A stretch of DNA of 39,332 nt from Bacteroidota bacterium (GTDB taxonomy: Bacteria; Bacteroidota; Bacteroidia; Bacteroidales; WCHB1-69). This document shows, in pieces, positions 1 through 7,699 of this stretch. The notes under the pieces were generated by a model that saw only the letters and a list, made by a program, of their open reading frames with translations, was not told the origin of the DNA and ran no database searches. Position numbers and translations under genes: made by a program. The stretch lies in assembly GCA_019135895.1 (NCBI GenBank), contig JAGVVH010000380.1, forward strand, positions 1 through 39,332. Reading direction: 5' to 3'. Position 1 is the stretch's first letter. Each line of letters opens with the position of its first letter.

Positions 1-22
1 AAACCATTCTCATTTACAGTAC

Positions 23-191
23 TTTTGAGGGGATAGATTAATAATTTAGAGGGGGGGTGGGGGGAAAATAAAGTATCTCGATTTTATTTGAGGGGAACAC
101 TGACATAATTTTTATAATTTTTAAAAACAGACGTATTCGCTCTAGGATCAATTATTTTGGGGGGATGGCTATGTTGGTATTACTTGAGGGG
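23..191 (+). repeat. Dispersed TTGAGGGG / G-run repeats
   Basis: TTGAGGGG occurs exactly at 25-32, 88-95 and 184-191. Related G-runs are GAGGGGGGGTGGGGGG at 49-64 and TTTTGGGGGG at 155-164. In a genome this AT-rich, six runs of four or more G on one strand within 170 bases are striking. They could be protein binding sites, a G-quadruplex-forming tract or part of a packaging or replication signal. The sequence shows the repeats; the function is unknown. Confidence 0.6.
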
Positions 192-234
192 TATTAATCG
201 ATTCTAGGGTACTTGCTGTAGGTTTTAGAGGCAT

Positions 235-268
235 TTGACAAATGGTGCTCGGTCGTTATTGTACGACC
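235..268 (+). promoter_or_regulatory. Promoter-like site overlapped by a palindrome
   Basis: A perfect -35 hexamer TTGACA (235-240) is followed after 16 nt by TATTGT (257-262), a 4/6 match to the -10 consensus. TATTGT is exactly the central six bases of the inverted repeat GGTCGT (251-256) / ACGACC (263-268). A palindrome centred on a -10 is the usual geometry of a repressor operator. No gene follows for 300 bases, so it may drive a short untranslated RNA or add to the promoter at 519. Moderate to low confidence. Confidence 0.35.
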
Positions 269-411
269 TGCGCATTTTGATTTTTATTATTATTAATATA
301 TAATATAATATATATATATAATATAATAATTATAATATAACTACTCGTATATATATAAAACCTATATATACTTCGTAGTTATAGTAATACTAAATAAAAA
401 TCCAATACTAT

Positions 412-433
412 AAAAGACATAGTATTGTCTTTT
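412..433. terminator. AT-rich hairpin, possible weak terminator
   Basis: AAAAGACA (412-419) and TGTCTTTT (426-433) form a perfect 8-bp inverted repeat with loop TAGTAT. The right arm continues into TTTTATTA. It could terminate a short transcript from the site at 235, or be a binding site, since its right arm is the first of several TGTCTT words. The stem is poor in G/C, so terminator strength would be low. Confidence 0.3.
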
Positions 434-513
434 TATTAAGTATTAATAGAAAACTATAAATCTTTGTCTTAAAAGAATATACATCCTTGTCTTTTTAAAA
501 AATATTTCGTCTT
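426..513 (+). repeat. TGTCTT direct repeats upstream of the late promoter
   Basis: TGTCTT occurs at 426-431, 465-470 and 488-493, with a CGTCTT variant at 508-513, six bases before the -35 box of the strong promoter. Spacings are 39, 23 and 20 bases, close to two helical turns for the last two. They may be activator or operator sites controlling the late promoter. In AT-rich DNA a six-base word can recur by chance, so confidence is low. Confidence 0.3.
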
Positions 514-518
514 TCTTC

Positions 519-547
519 TTGACAAATATTTTTTATTATGATATAAT
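519..547 (+). promoter_or_regulatory. Perfect consensus sigma70 promoter with extended -10
   Basis: TTGACA (519-524), a 17-nt spacer, and TATAAT (542-547) match the bacterial sigma70 consensus at 12 of 12 positions with ideal spacing. TG at 539-540 gives an extended -10 (TGATATAAT), and the upstream DNA is A/T-rich like an UP element. Initiation is expected near 554, about 30 nt before the GTG start of the first rightward gene. This is probably the main promoter of the structural block and implies use of host RNA polymerase. Confidence 0.85.
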
Positions 548-583
548 ATTATTATACAGTGTAAATTTATTTAGGAGATTAAA

Positions 584-1135
584 GTGTACAAATATAAAAA
601 ACTAAAGAAGACAAAGGCTCATCAACCCGGCTGGTGGCCGGAGAAGATTAAGATGGAAGCCGTTACTCTTTGGTGTTCTACTGGATCACCTACTACTGTG
701 TCTGAGACACTAGGTATCCCTTTGTGCACTATTGAAACATGGAAAACCTTGGATTGGTGGAAGAATGCCGTTGAGGTTCTCCGCAATCAGGACAATGAAA
801 AATTAGATTCAAAATTAACCAAAGCTCTTGATAAAGCTTTGGATAAAGTATTAGATTTGATAGATAATGGCGAATTTATCTACGATCAAAAAACGGGCAA
901 GGTTAAGAGAATGCCTGCGAAACTCAGAGATGTTAATCATGCTTTTAACAGTCTTGTTGATAAACGTCAGTTGATTAGAAAGTTACCAACCAAGATAGTT
1001 GAGTCTAGTCAAACAGAACAAAAACTAAAACAACTCGCAGTGCAATTCGCGGAGTTCGTAAATAAAAATAAAAAAGAACCTCCAGCGATAACTCTGGAAC
1101 AAGATGATGAGGGTACATATGCCGTTCACAACTAA
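584..1135 (+). CDS. Putative terminase small subunit (TerS-like)
   Basis: First gene of the rightward block, 183 aa. Start GTG at 584 is preceded by AGGAG at 573-577. The N-terminal half (about residues 18-60) has the look of a helix-turn-helix DNA-binding domain: a Trp-rich segment, then STGSPTTVSETLGIPLCTIETWK, where the recognition helix pattern fits HTH domains of phage small terminases. The middle is a charged helical region and the C-terminus is acidic. The large terminase lies 2.2 kb downstream in the same transcript. Small terminases bind the packaging site and recruit the large subunit; the assignment here rests on the HTH, size and position rather than a diagnostic motif. Confidence 0.55.
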   Translation: MYKYKKLKKTKAHQPGWWPEKIKMEAVTLWCSTGSPTTVSETLGIPLCTIETWKTLDWWKNAVEVLRNQDNEKLDSKLTKALDKALDKVLDLIDNGEFIYDQKTGKVKRMPAKLRDVNHAFNSLVDKRQLIRKLPTKIVESSQTEQKLKQLAVQFAEFVNKNKKEPPAITLEQDDEGTYAVHN

Positions 1136-1235
1136 TGGAAGAGTTAATAAAATGCGACAAGCTCTAACAGACGAAGAGCTACGTCATTGGTGCAAATTGA
1201 TCGTTGAAGGAGGGCCGGAATCGTGCCTTTTATGA
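1119..1235 (+). CDS. Small 38-aa protein, unknown
   Basis: ATG at 1119 is preceded by GAGG (1109-1112 region) with about 6-nt spacing, and overlaps the end of the TerS-like gene by 17 nt. The product starts MPFTTNGRVNKMRQALTDEE and contains one short amphipathic helix (LTDEELRHWCKLIVE). Its first residues resemble those of the next gene (MPFMTNGKRDY), suggesting the start region was duplicated. No family recognised. Overlap at both ends suggests translational coupling. Confidence 0.5.
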   Translation: MPFTTNGRVNKMRQALTDEELRHWCKLIVEGGPESCLL

Positions 1236-1536
1236 CTAATGGAAAGCGCGATTATTGAATCGCAAAGAATTAAACTGGGAACATACCAAGAAAAAATCAC
1301 GAGTTAAAGATCGCGCACAACGCAATTCTGCGAGGGCTAAAGTGGCAAAGAAAAAAGGTGTAAAACCGACAAGTCTTTCTGGTGATGTTGGGCATAAACG
1401 CGCAGTTAGTAAAGGCGGACAAAATGGATTAGCAAATTTGTTTGTTCAAGATCCTGGTCAGAATCGTTCATTCTCTAGAAATAAGGATGGTTCTATGAAA
1501 TCAGAAACTTCTAAACGAGAAAGAAAACGTAAATGA
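1223..1536 (+). CDS. Small HNH-like nuclease protein with an apparent frame break near its start
   Basis: The main open frame (1255-1536) encodes a basic protein with VKDRAQRNSARAKV, then GDVGHKRAVSKGGQNGLANL and NRSFSRNKDGSMK. This resembles small phage HNH-type proteins, whose core reads D-H-x-x-P-x-S-x-G-G-x-N-x-x-x-N-L; the usual Asp before the His is Gly here. The open frame itself begins only at a poor TTG with no ribosome site. A GTG at 1223 with AAGGAGG (1207-1213) opens a second frame, MPFMTNGKRDY, ending in TGA at 1256-1258, one base out of phase. Relatives as I know them start MTNGKRDY and run on without a break, so one T seems lost in TATTG (or a -1 shift occurs). Product and function tentative. 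Confidence 0.55.
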
Positions 1537-3290
1537 CAGCAATTTCAAACATTGAATTTTCCCCAGGAACTACAATAACAAGTGCTTGGTTGAATGGTGT
1601 TAATGATGCACTAAACAATGTAGTATCTGACATAACAAGTTCAACTGCTAGAACATTAACAAATAAGGCATTAGATCTAGTTTCCATCAAAGATTATGGT
1701 GTTATTGGAGATGGGTCTACTGATGATACCTCTGCAATTAACACTGCATTATCATTGTTTGCAAATACTAATAAATATTTATTTATGCCAGCAGGTACTT
1801 ATAAAGTATCTTCTACCATTACAATACCAAATAAAACAGGTCTTATAGCTAATGGAGATGCAATACTTTATGCAACCTCTGCTGGATTTTCAAATACAGT
1901 ACCAACAACTCATTATACTAGTACATCTCTAGTAGTAAATATGAGTGGTCTAACATCCGCTCCATATACACCATATTATAATCAAAAATTAATTGGTATT
2001 AAAATTGAATATCAATTCTTAGAGGGAAGAGTAGTAGATGCTATTGCTAATAGAAATTGTTATAATTCAGAAATAGATCACTGCGAAATCTATAACTTCC
2101 CTCTATGTACTGCAATAGATGCTAGTAGTTTGTTACATGGTTGTAAGATTACTAATAATTATATTCATGATATAAGTACAAATACTAATTTTGGTGGTTC
2201 ATACACATCCGCAGATACTAATTTATATGGTATTGATTTAGATGATAATCGTGTAAATTCTGTTGAAAGTGTCGGAGTTTTAATATCAGGAAATTTCATT
2301 GAAAACTTAAACCATGGAGCTACTTCTATAGCTGCTTATGGTGATCAAGCTGATGGTATCTCTACACAAAAAGGAAAGGGCCATGTTGTTACAAATAATG
2401 TTGTAATTAATGTAAACGAAGGCATAGATACTTATGCAAAATTACAAACCATAAGCAATAATTATTTAAAAAGTAATGATGGATGGGGAATTAAACTAAT
2501 TCATGGCGCTTCCTATAATACTGTTTCAAATAATGTTGTAGAAGATGCTGGCATTGGTGGTATTACATTAGACGGTGGTATTGTTGATCACACACAATAT
2601 AACCTTATTCGTGGAAATATTGTTTATAACGTAGATCCAAATAATACTAACAATGCTTCTTTTGCTACTGGTTGTATAAAGATCGATAATCAAGGTACAT
2701 TTTTTGCAAAAAATAATATATTCTCTGAAAATATACTATATCCAGGAACAAATGGAAATTATAATGTTATTTTAGATAAACCAACACAAGATACTAATAA
2801 TACATTTAAGAATAATTACTTTGCGTCTTCTGGTACAGATGGTACTTGGAATACAGACATTGCTTATCAAGATAATGAACAGGCATTCAGAACTGCTGTG
2901 AAAGTCACTAGAAGTACTACACAATCTATAAATTCTGGTGCATATACTAAAATTCAATTTGATAGTGAATTATTTGATACTAATAGTGAGTTTGATTCTA
3001 CTACTAACTATAGATGGACCTGTGTTACTCCTGGGTACTATAGAGTTTCTGCAAATGTTAGAATGGCTTCTGTAACTGGTTTAATATTAAAACTACAAAA
3101 AAATGGAACTACTGATCTAGTAATCGCCGCCGCACCTTCTGCAACAGCAGATCAAACAGCAGGATGTGGGGATTTAGTTAAATTTACTACAGGAGATTAT
3201 ATAGAAGCTTATGTATTTCATTCAACTGGAGCAGCACGTAACGTTACTGCTGGGCAAGAATGGACACATCTAACTGTTAACGCCATATAA
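1533..3290 (+). CDS. Tailspike, right-handed beta-helix (pectate-lyase-like) depolymerase
   Basis: 585 aa. Residues 1-45 form a short N-terminal anchor region; from about residue 50 the signature SIKDYGVIGDGSTDDTSAIN followed by MPAGTYKVSS is the classic opening of the Pectate_lyase_3 / GH28-type beta-helix fold of phage tailspikes. Many Asn-rich turns (NNVV, NNYL, NNYF) follow through residue 430, as expected for coils of a beta helix. Residues 455-585 look like a C1q/TNF-like jellyroll trimerisation domain (NSGAYTKIQFDSELFDT, PGYYRVSANVRM, LQKNGT). It likely binds and cleaves a host surface polysaccharide; active-site residues are not assigned. It lies directly before the large terminase (ATAATG overlap), away from the other tail genes. 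Confidence 0.85.
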   Translation: MTAISNIEFSPGTTITSAWLNGVNDALNNVVSDITSSTARTLTNKALDLVSIKDYGVIGDGSTDDTSAINTALSLFANTNKYLFMPAGTYKVSSTITIPNKTGLIANGDAILYATSAGFSNTVPTTHYTSTSLVVNMSGLTSAPYTPYYNQKLIGIKIEYQFLEGRVVDAIANRNCYNSEIDHCEIYNFPLCTAIDASSLLHGCKITNNYIHDISTNTNFGGSYTSADTNLYGIDLDDNRVNSVESVGVLISGNFIENLNHGATSIAAYGDQADGISTQKGKGHVVTNNVVINVNEGIDTYAKLQTISNNYLKSNDGWGIKLIHGASYNTVSNNVVEDAGIGGITLDGGIVDHTQYNLIRGNIVYNVDPNNTNNASFATGCIKIDNQGTFFAKNNIFSENILYPGTNGNYNVILDKPTQDTNNTFKNNYFASSGTDGTWNTDIAYQDNEQAFRTAVKVTRSTTQSINSGAYTKIQFDSELFDTNSEFDSTTNYRWTCVTPGYYRVSANVRMASVTGLILKLQKNGTTDLVIAAAPSATADQTAGCGDLVKFTTGDYIEAYVFHSTGAARNVTAGQEWTHLTVNAI

Positions 3291-3454
3291 TGAATGAAAA
3301 AATTAAACTAACTGCTGATATTATTGAAGGATTTGCCTCATCTTGTCTTGTAAAATTCTTTGATGAGGCTTCTCCATTTGCTGATTTCCATAGAGAATGG
3401 TGGGAATTATGTTGCTCTAACGATAAGTTTGTAGCAGTCTGCGCGCCTCGCGGT
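3290..3454 (+). CDS. Terminase large subunit, exon 1 (N-terminus to Walker A)
   Basis: ATG at 3290 overlaps the tailspike stop (TAATG). The 55 codons run to CAPRG, the first half of a terminase Walker A loop, and unspliced translation stops immediately at TAA (3455-3457). The tail SNDKFVAVCAPRG matches the ATPase N-terminus of large terminases. Joined to 4106-5473 the loop becomes APRGHSKST, matching the APRGHxKST form of phage TerL proteins, and the whole protein is 510 aa, a normal TerL size. The ribosome site is weak; translation is probably coupled to the tailspike. Confidence 0.85.
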
Positions 3455-4105
3455 TAATTGATATTACTGGCGCAATATATAAATAAGTAATTTGAATGGC
3501 CGCGATAAAACCCCTCAAATTCGGAGAACTCCAGAACGGACAACCCCGAGCGAAACCAGATTGTTCTGGGACTGTGTAGAGACTAGACGGGGGGCTTAAT
3601 CCTTAAATGATTGGAGGTGTATATGAGCGTTGCTCATGAGGTAGCTTGGGCTGCCGGATTTTTTGATGGTGAAGGTTATGTTACAATTCAATATGGATAT
3701 ACTAAATCCCCTAATGGGAAACGGTATCATCGACATACATTAAGAATTGGAATTAATCATGTGGCTCCTGGTCCTTTGTATGAAATGCAAAGATTGTTTG
3801 GAGGTTCTATAGAAAAGCAAAAAATAGAATCTGTACATGGTAATAGACATCCCCGACACCGTTGGGTTCTAAACTGTAACAATGCGGCAGAAGCATTAAA
3901 ACGAATGATGCCATACTTTAAAAATAAAACACAAGTAGCAGAGTTGGGGTTAGAATTACAAAGAACAATACAAGAAAATAAACAACAAGTTTCAGAAGAA
4001 ACTTTTTTGTATCGTGCAATGTTAAAAGAAAAAATCACACATCTAAATTCATTGGATTAATGAAGGTATAGTCCGACACCTAGAGGAATCTGGGCAAACG
4101 GTAAG
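3455..4105 (+). mobile_element. Group I intron inside the large terminase gene
   Basis: 651 nt. It starts TAATTG directly after an exon U (CGCGGT), the same junction pattern I know from the T4 td intron, and ends in G (GGTAAG) before CATTC, as group I introns require. Core signals: GAGACTAGACGG near 3579-3590 and GGTATAGTCC near 4065-4074, with GACTA (3581-3585) complementary to TAGTC (4069-4073), fitting P7 strands. GC-rich paired segments (e.g. GGAG/CTCC at about 3523-3533) precede it. An endonuclease gene lies in the loop between the core halves. Splicing restores a perfect terminase Walker A reading frame. Boundaries are inferred from frame and rules. Confidence 0.85.
3623..4060 (+). CDS. 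Intron-encoded LAGLIDADG homing endonuclease
   Basis: 145 aa from ATG at 3623, with GGAGG (3613-3617) 5 nt upstream; a TTG at 3611 is in frame but would lie over that site. WAAGFFDGEGYVTI near residues 10-23 is a LAGLIDADG helix followed by the first beta strand, with the acidic residue of the motif (D/E) placed for metal binding. Only one such motif is seen, so the enzyme would act as a homodimer, typical of about 140-aa single-motif enzymes. RHRWVLNCNNAAEALKRMMPYF resembles the second half of the fold. It would cut intronless terminase alleles at or near the insertion site and spread the intron. Confidence 0.85.
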   Translation: MSVAHEVAWAAGFFDGEGYVTIQYGYTKSPNGKRYHRHTLRIGINHVAPGPLYEMQRLFGGSIEKQKIESVHGNRHPRHRWVLNCNNAAEALKRMMPYFKNKTQVAELGLELQRTIQENKQQVSEETFLYRAMLKEKITHLNSLD

Positions 4106-5473
4106 CATTCAAAATCTACTACAATATCTGTAGTTTATACATTGGCTGCTATGCTATTCAGAGAACGAAGATACGCTCTTATAGTAGCTGATACTGAAAC
4201 TCAGGCAAGTTTATTCTTAGGACAAATAAAACAGATTATTAATGAATCTGAAGAAATTCATCAGTTGTTTGGTTTAAAATTAAATGAAAAAAATGAAGTA
4301 GACTTCAAAAAAGACACAGAAACCGACATAATTGTACCATTTCTAGATGGAAAACAATTTAGAATAATGGCTAAAGGCGCAGAACAGAAGCTTCGCGGTC
4401 TATTATTTGATGGTGGAAGACCAGATTTAATCATTATTGACGATTTAATGAATGAAGAACTGGTTATGAACAAGGATCGGCGTGATAAACTACGTAGATG
4501 GGTATATGGCTCACTAATTCCTTGTCGTTCTGAGCGTGGTATCATTCGTTTTGTGGGTACTCCTATGAATTTGGATGATCCTCTTGAGTCTTTAATGCCT
4601 AAAGAGAATGATAAATATACAATTGTAGAAGATCTTAAGGTATGGTCCACTAAAAAACACGGAATGTGGAGATCTGTTAAGTATCGTGCACATAATTCTG
4701 ACTATTCAAAGCTATTATGGCCGAGTAGAAAGACAAAACAAGATTTTATTCAGCTTAGAGATGACTTTATTTCACAAGGCATTCCAGAAGTTTATGCTTG
4801 TGAATATTTATGTAATCCAGTAGATGATTCTATTAGATATTTTAAGAAATCTGATTTACTTGCTTTAACTAAAGAAGATAAACTCAAGAAAGTTAACTAC
4901 TATATAACAGCAGACTTAGCAATTTCAGAAAAAGAACGTGCTGATTACTCTGCGTTTGTAGTTGGAGGTATGGATGAGAATGGTATTTTACACATCAGAA
5001 ATGTTATCAAAGATAGATTACCTGGAGATGAGATTGTAAATACTTTATTATCATTACAAAGAGTATATACTCCACTTGCAGTTGGTATTGAAGACATGCA
5101 GGTGTCTAAATCAATAGGTCCATTCTTAAATAGGGCTATGATCGAAGAGAATACGTTCTTAAATGTCATTCCATTAAAACCTAATAAAACAGATAAGATC
5201 TCACGATCAAGATCTATTCAAGCTAGAATGAGAGCAGGCGCTGTTAAGTTTGATAAAGAAGCAGATTGGTGGCCTGATTTAGAACATGAACTATTGGTTT
5301 TCCCAAGAGGAAAACATGATGATATGGTAGATGCAATTGCTTATCTTGGATTAATGATTGATAAAATCATCGAGGCTCCTACTAGGGAAGAAGTTGCTGA
5401 ACTTGAATATGAAGATGAATTAGAACAATCTGATTTAAACTTACAGGGTAGGAGTGAAATTTGTGGCTACTGA
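4106..5473 (+). CDS. Terminase large subunit, exon 2 (ATPase and nuclease)
   Basis: 455 codons in frame with exon 1 after splicing. HSKSTTISVVYT completes Walker A; GGRPDLIIIDDLMNEE is Walker B with the catalytic acidic residue; VGTPMN fits the coupling (C) motif. The C-terminal RNase H-like nuclease is marked by YITADLAIS (first Asp), IEDMQVS (second acidic) and KHDDMVDAIAYL (last Asp cluster). The protein pumps DNA into the procapsid through the portal and cuts concatemers. An internal ATG at 4142 would produce a fragment lacking Walker A, so splicing seems needed for function. The end overlaps the portal start by 11 nt. Confidence 0.95.
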   Translation, partial: HSKSTTISVVYTLAAMLFRERRYALIVADTETQASLFLGQIKQIINESEEIHQLFGLKLNEKNEVDFKKDTETDIIVPFLDGKQFRIMAKGAEQKLRGLLFDGGRPDLIIIDDLMNEELVMNKDRRDKLRRWVYGSLIPCRSERGIIRFVGTPMNLDDPLESLMPKENDKYTIVEDLKVWSTKKHGMWRSVKYRAHNSDYSKLLWPSRKTKQDFIQLRDDFISQGIPEVYACEYLCNPVDDSIRYFKKSDLLALTKEDKLKKVNYYITADLAISEKERADYSAFVVGGMDENGILHIRNVIKDRLPGDEIVNTLLSLQRVYTPLAVGIEDMQVSKSIGPFLNRAMIEENTFLNVIPLKPNKTDKISRSRSIQARMRAGAVKFDKEADWWPDLEHELLVFPRGKHDDMVDAIAYLGLMIDKIIEAPTREEVAELEYEDELEQSDLNLQGRSEICGY

Positions 5474-7487
5474 ACAATTAGCAAAGTATATAGAAAGTAT
5501 CAATATTGCAAGAGATCTAGATGAAGACACATTAAAAAAGATTGGTGATGATGTTGTACGTGGATTTGATGTCGATATTCAATCTAGATCTGAATGGGAA
5601 AGAAATGTAGATACTTGGATTGATTTAGCAAAATTAGTATCTGAAAAGAAAACATACCCATGGCCTGGTGCTGCTAATATTAAATATCCATTGTTAGCTA
5701 CAGCCGCAATGCAATTTGCAGCACGAGCATATCCCTCATTAATACCTTCTAATAATAATGTTGTCAAATGCCGTGTAGTTGGTTCTGATCCAGATGGACA
5801 AAAGGCAGATAGAGCAAAACGAATTTCCAAATATATGTCTTACCAAGTCATGGATGAAATGCCTGATTGGGAAGAAGAAATGGATAAACTTCTGATTACT
5901 CTTCCTATTGTTGGAACATGTTTTAAGAAGACATATTGGGATAGTGAAAGATCTGTTAATTGTTCTAAGTTAATTCCCCCAAAACAATTAGTAATTAATT
6001 ATTGGGCAAGATCTGTTGAAGATGCTGAACGAATTACTGAATGGTTTCCATTATCAGAACGTAAATTAAAAGAAAAACAATTAGCAGATTTGTATTTGGA
6101 TATCACATTACAAGAACCTTCTGCTATTTATGAACCTGGGCGACAGATCGGAACTTCAGATCTAAGAGTTCCAGAAGAAGATGAAACAACTCCATATTAT
6201 ATTCTAGAACAGCATACTTATTTAGATTTAGATAAAGATGGATATGCGGAACCTTATATAGTAACTGTAGAATATGGATCTAAAAAGGTTCTTCGTATCG
6301 TAGCTAGATACACAGCAAATGGTATAGTATTAAATGAAGATAATAAACTCTGTAGAATCGAACCTGTTGAGTATTACACAAAATTTCCTTTCATTCCAAA
6401 CCCAGATGGGTCAATTTATGATCTTGGTTTTGGAAGATTACTTTGCCCCATTAATGAATCTGTTAATACACTTCTAAATTTATTAGTAGATTCTGGAGCA
6501 TTAAGTAATTTACAAGCGGGATTCATTGGTAAGGGTCTTAAAATTAAGATGGGAAGTGAAAACTTCAGACCCGGAGAATGGAAGGCAGTTAATGCTATTG
6601 GTGATGATTTAAAGAAACAAATCTTCCCATTACCAGTACGTGAACCTTCAGAAGTTTTATTTAAATTATTAGATCTATTAGTTAAATCTGGTAAGGAATT
6701 AGCCTCTGTTGCAGAGATATTTGTTGGTAAAATGCCAGGACAAAATACCCCAGCAACTACCACAATGGCTACAATTGAACAAGGGATGAAAGTATTCACT
6801 GCTGTTTATAAGCGTGTCTTTAGAGCAATGTCTAAAGAATTCAGAAAGATTTATAAACTAAATAGAGACTATGCAAATCCTGAAGAGTATATTGATGTCA
6901 TTGATGAGCAAATTCAACAAAGTGATTTTGAAGGTCCAGAAAATGACATTATACCTGCTGCAGATCCACAAGCTGCGACTTCTACAGAGAAGCAAGCTAA
7001 GGTAGAAAACCTATTACAACTCATGGGACTTGGAACTCTAGATCCAAATGAAGTTACAAAGAGAGCACTAGAAGCACAAGAACAACCAAATATAGAGGCA
7101 CTTTTTAGAAAAGAACCTCCTGCCCCAGATCCAAAAGTACAAGCAATTCAAATGAAAGCGCAGATGGATCAACAAAAGGGACAGAATGATATTCAAATTG
7201 CTCAAATGAAGGCACAGATGGAACAAGCTTCTAAGGAACAAGAGTTAATTTATAAGCAAAGAATTGAAGAATTAGAACTCAAATTTAAAGCTATGGAAGC
7301 AATGCTAAAGATGAGAACATCACAGGCAGAGGCGCATGCTGCAATGATACAACAAGCACAACAGCATAGTTTGAATATGGCTACACAGCATGAAGCACAC
7401 CAAATGAATGCACAACATACTTCAGAGATGAATTCTATAAAACAGCAACAAGCAAAAGCAAAACCAAAGACTACCCCTAACAAGTAA
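5463..7487 (+). CDS. Portal protein
   Basis: 674 aa from GTG at 5463, with AGGAG (5450-5454) 8 nt upstream; an in-frame GTG at 5454 overlaps that site and is less likely. YPWPGAANIKYPLL, AARAYPSLIPS and LPIVGTCFKKTYWD are characteristic of podovirus portal proteins related to the P22-type family. The last 130 residues are Gln/Met/Ala-rich with heptad-like spacing (KAQMDQQKGQNDIQIAQMKA onward), a helical barrel or coiled coil. It forms the dodecameric ring at the capsid vertex through which DNA enters and leaves, docking the terminase inside and the gp4-like adaptor (15095) outside. Confidence 0.9.
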   Translation: MATEQLAKYIESINIARDLDEDTLKKIGDDVVRGFDVDIQSRSEWERNVDTWIDLAKLVSEKKTYPWPGAANIKYPLLATAAMQFAARAYPSLIPSNNNVVKCRVVGSDPDGQKADRAKRISKYMSYQVMDEMPDWEEEMDKLLITLPIVGTCFKKTYWDSERSVNCSKLIPPKQLVINYWARSVEDAERITEWFPLSERKLKEKQLADLYLDITLQEPSAIYEPGRQIGTSDLRVPEEDETTPYYILEQHTYLDLDKDGYAEPYIVTVEYGSKKVLRIVARYTANGIVLNEDNKLCRIEPVEYYTKFPFIPNPDGSIYDLGFGRLLCPINESVNTLLNLLVDSGALSNLQAGFIGKGLKIKMGSENFRPGEWKAVNAIGDDLKKQIFPLPVREPSEVLFKLLDLLVKSGKELASVAEIFVGKMPGQNTPATTTMATIEQGMKVFTAVYKRVFRAMSKEFRKIYKLNRDYANPEEYIDVIDEQIQQSDFEGPENDIIPAADPQAATSTEKQAKVENLLQLMGLGTLDPNEVTKRALEAQEQPNIEALFRKEPPAPDPKVQAIQMKAQMDQQKGQNDIQIAQMKAQMEQASKEQELIYKQRIEELELKFKAMEAMLKMRTSQAEAHAAMIQQAQQHSLNMATQHEAHQMNAQHTSEMNSIKQQQAKAKPKTTPNK

Positions 7488-7495
7488 GGAGTATT

Positions 7496-7699
7496 ATGAT
7501 TACCAAAAGTGATTTTCAAAGTTGGAAGGATCATCCAGTTACCATCGCATATTTCGATGCATGTAAACTTCGTGTAGAAGATGCTAAAGATATTTTAGCT
7601 AACTCTGCTGGATTATCTTCAGAAGATGATAATTTTTACAGAGGTTTCATTGCCGCATACAGAGAGAAATTCTCTATTGATTCTGAGGAACTTTCATGA
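7496..7699 (+). CDS. Small hypothetical protein
   Basis: 67 aa, ATG at 7496 with AAGGAG at 7486-7491. Mixed helical, soluble and mildly acidic (SWKDHPVTIAYFDACK, SEDDNFYRGFIAAYREKF). It overlaps the next gene by ATGA, implying coupled translation with the GroES-like gene. The placement right after portal is shared by small unknown proteins in many podoviruses. No family recognised. Confidence 0.75.
   Translation: MITKSDFQSWKDHPVTIAYFDACKLRVEDAKDILANSAGLSSEDDNFYRGFIAAYREKFSIDSEELS

Larger units (their letters stand above)
1..518. other. Gene-free AT-rich terminal region
   Basis: No open frame with a ribosome binding site is visible in this stretch. It holds a repeated TTGAGGGG/G-run array (23-191), a promoter-like site overlapped by a palindrome (235-268), a nearly pure A/T tract (about 276-365) rich in TATA steps, a small AT hairpin (412-433) and repeated TGTCTT words (426-513). 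The rightward genes start just after it, and the leftward operon starts at the other end of the window. If the genome ends are adjacent, this is the divergent control region and a plausible place for a replication origin; that role is inference. Confidence 0.6.

Noticed and set aside
276-365. CRISPR array or tandem repeat in the AT tract
   Set aside because: Only simple TATA-type low complexity; no regular repeat-spacer structure.
4106-4142. Terminase large subunit starting at ATG 4142
   Set aside because: That start lacks the Walker A loop; the upstream codons HSKSTTISVVYT are clearly part of the protein and join exon 1 in frame.
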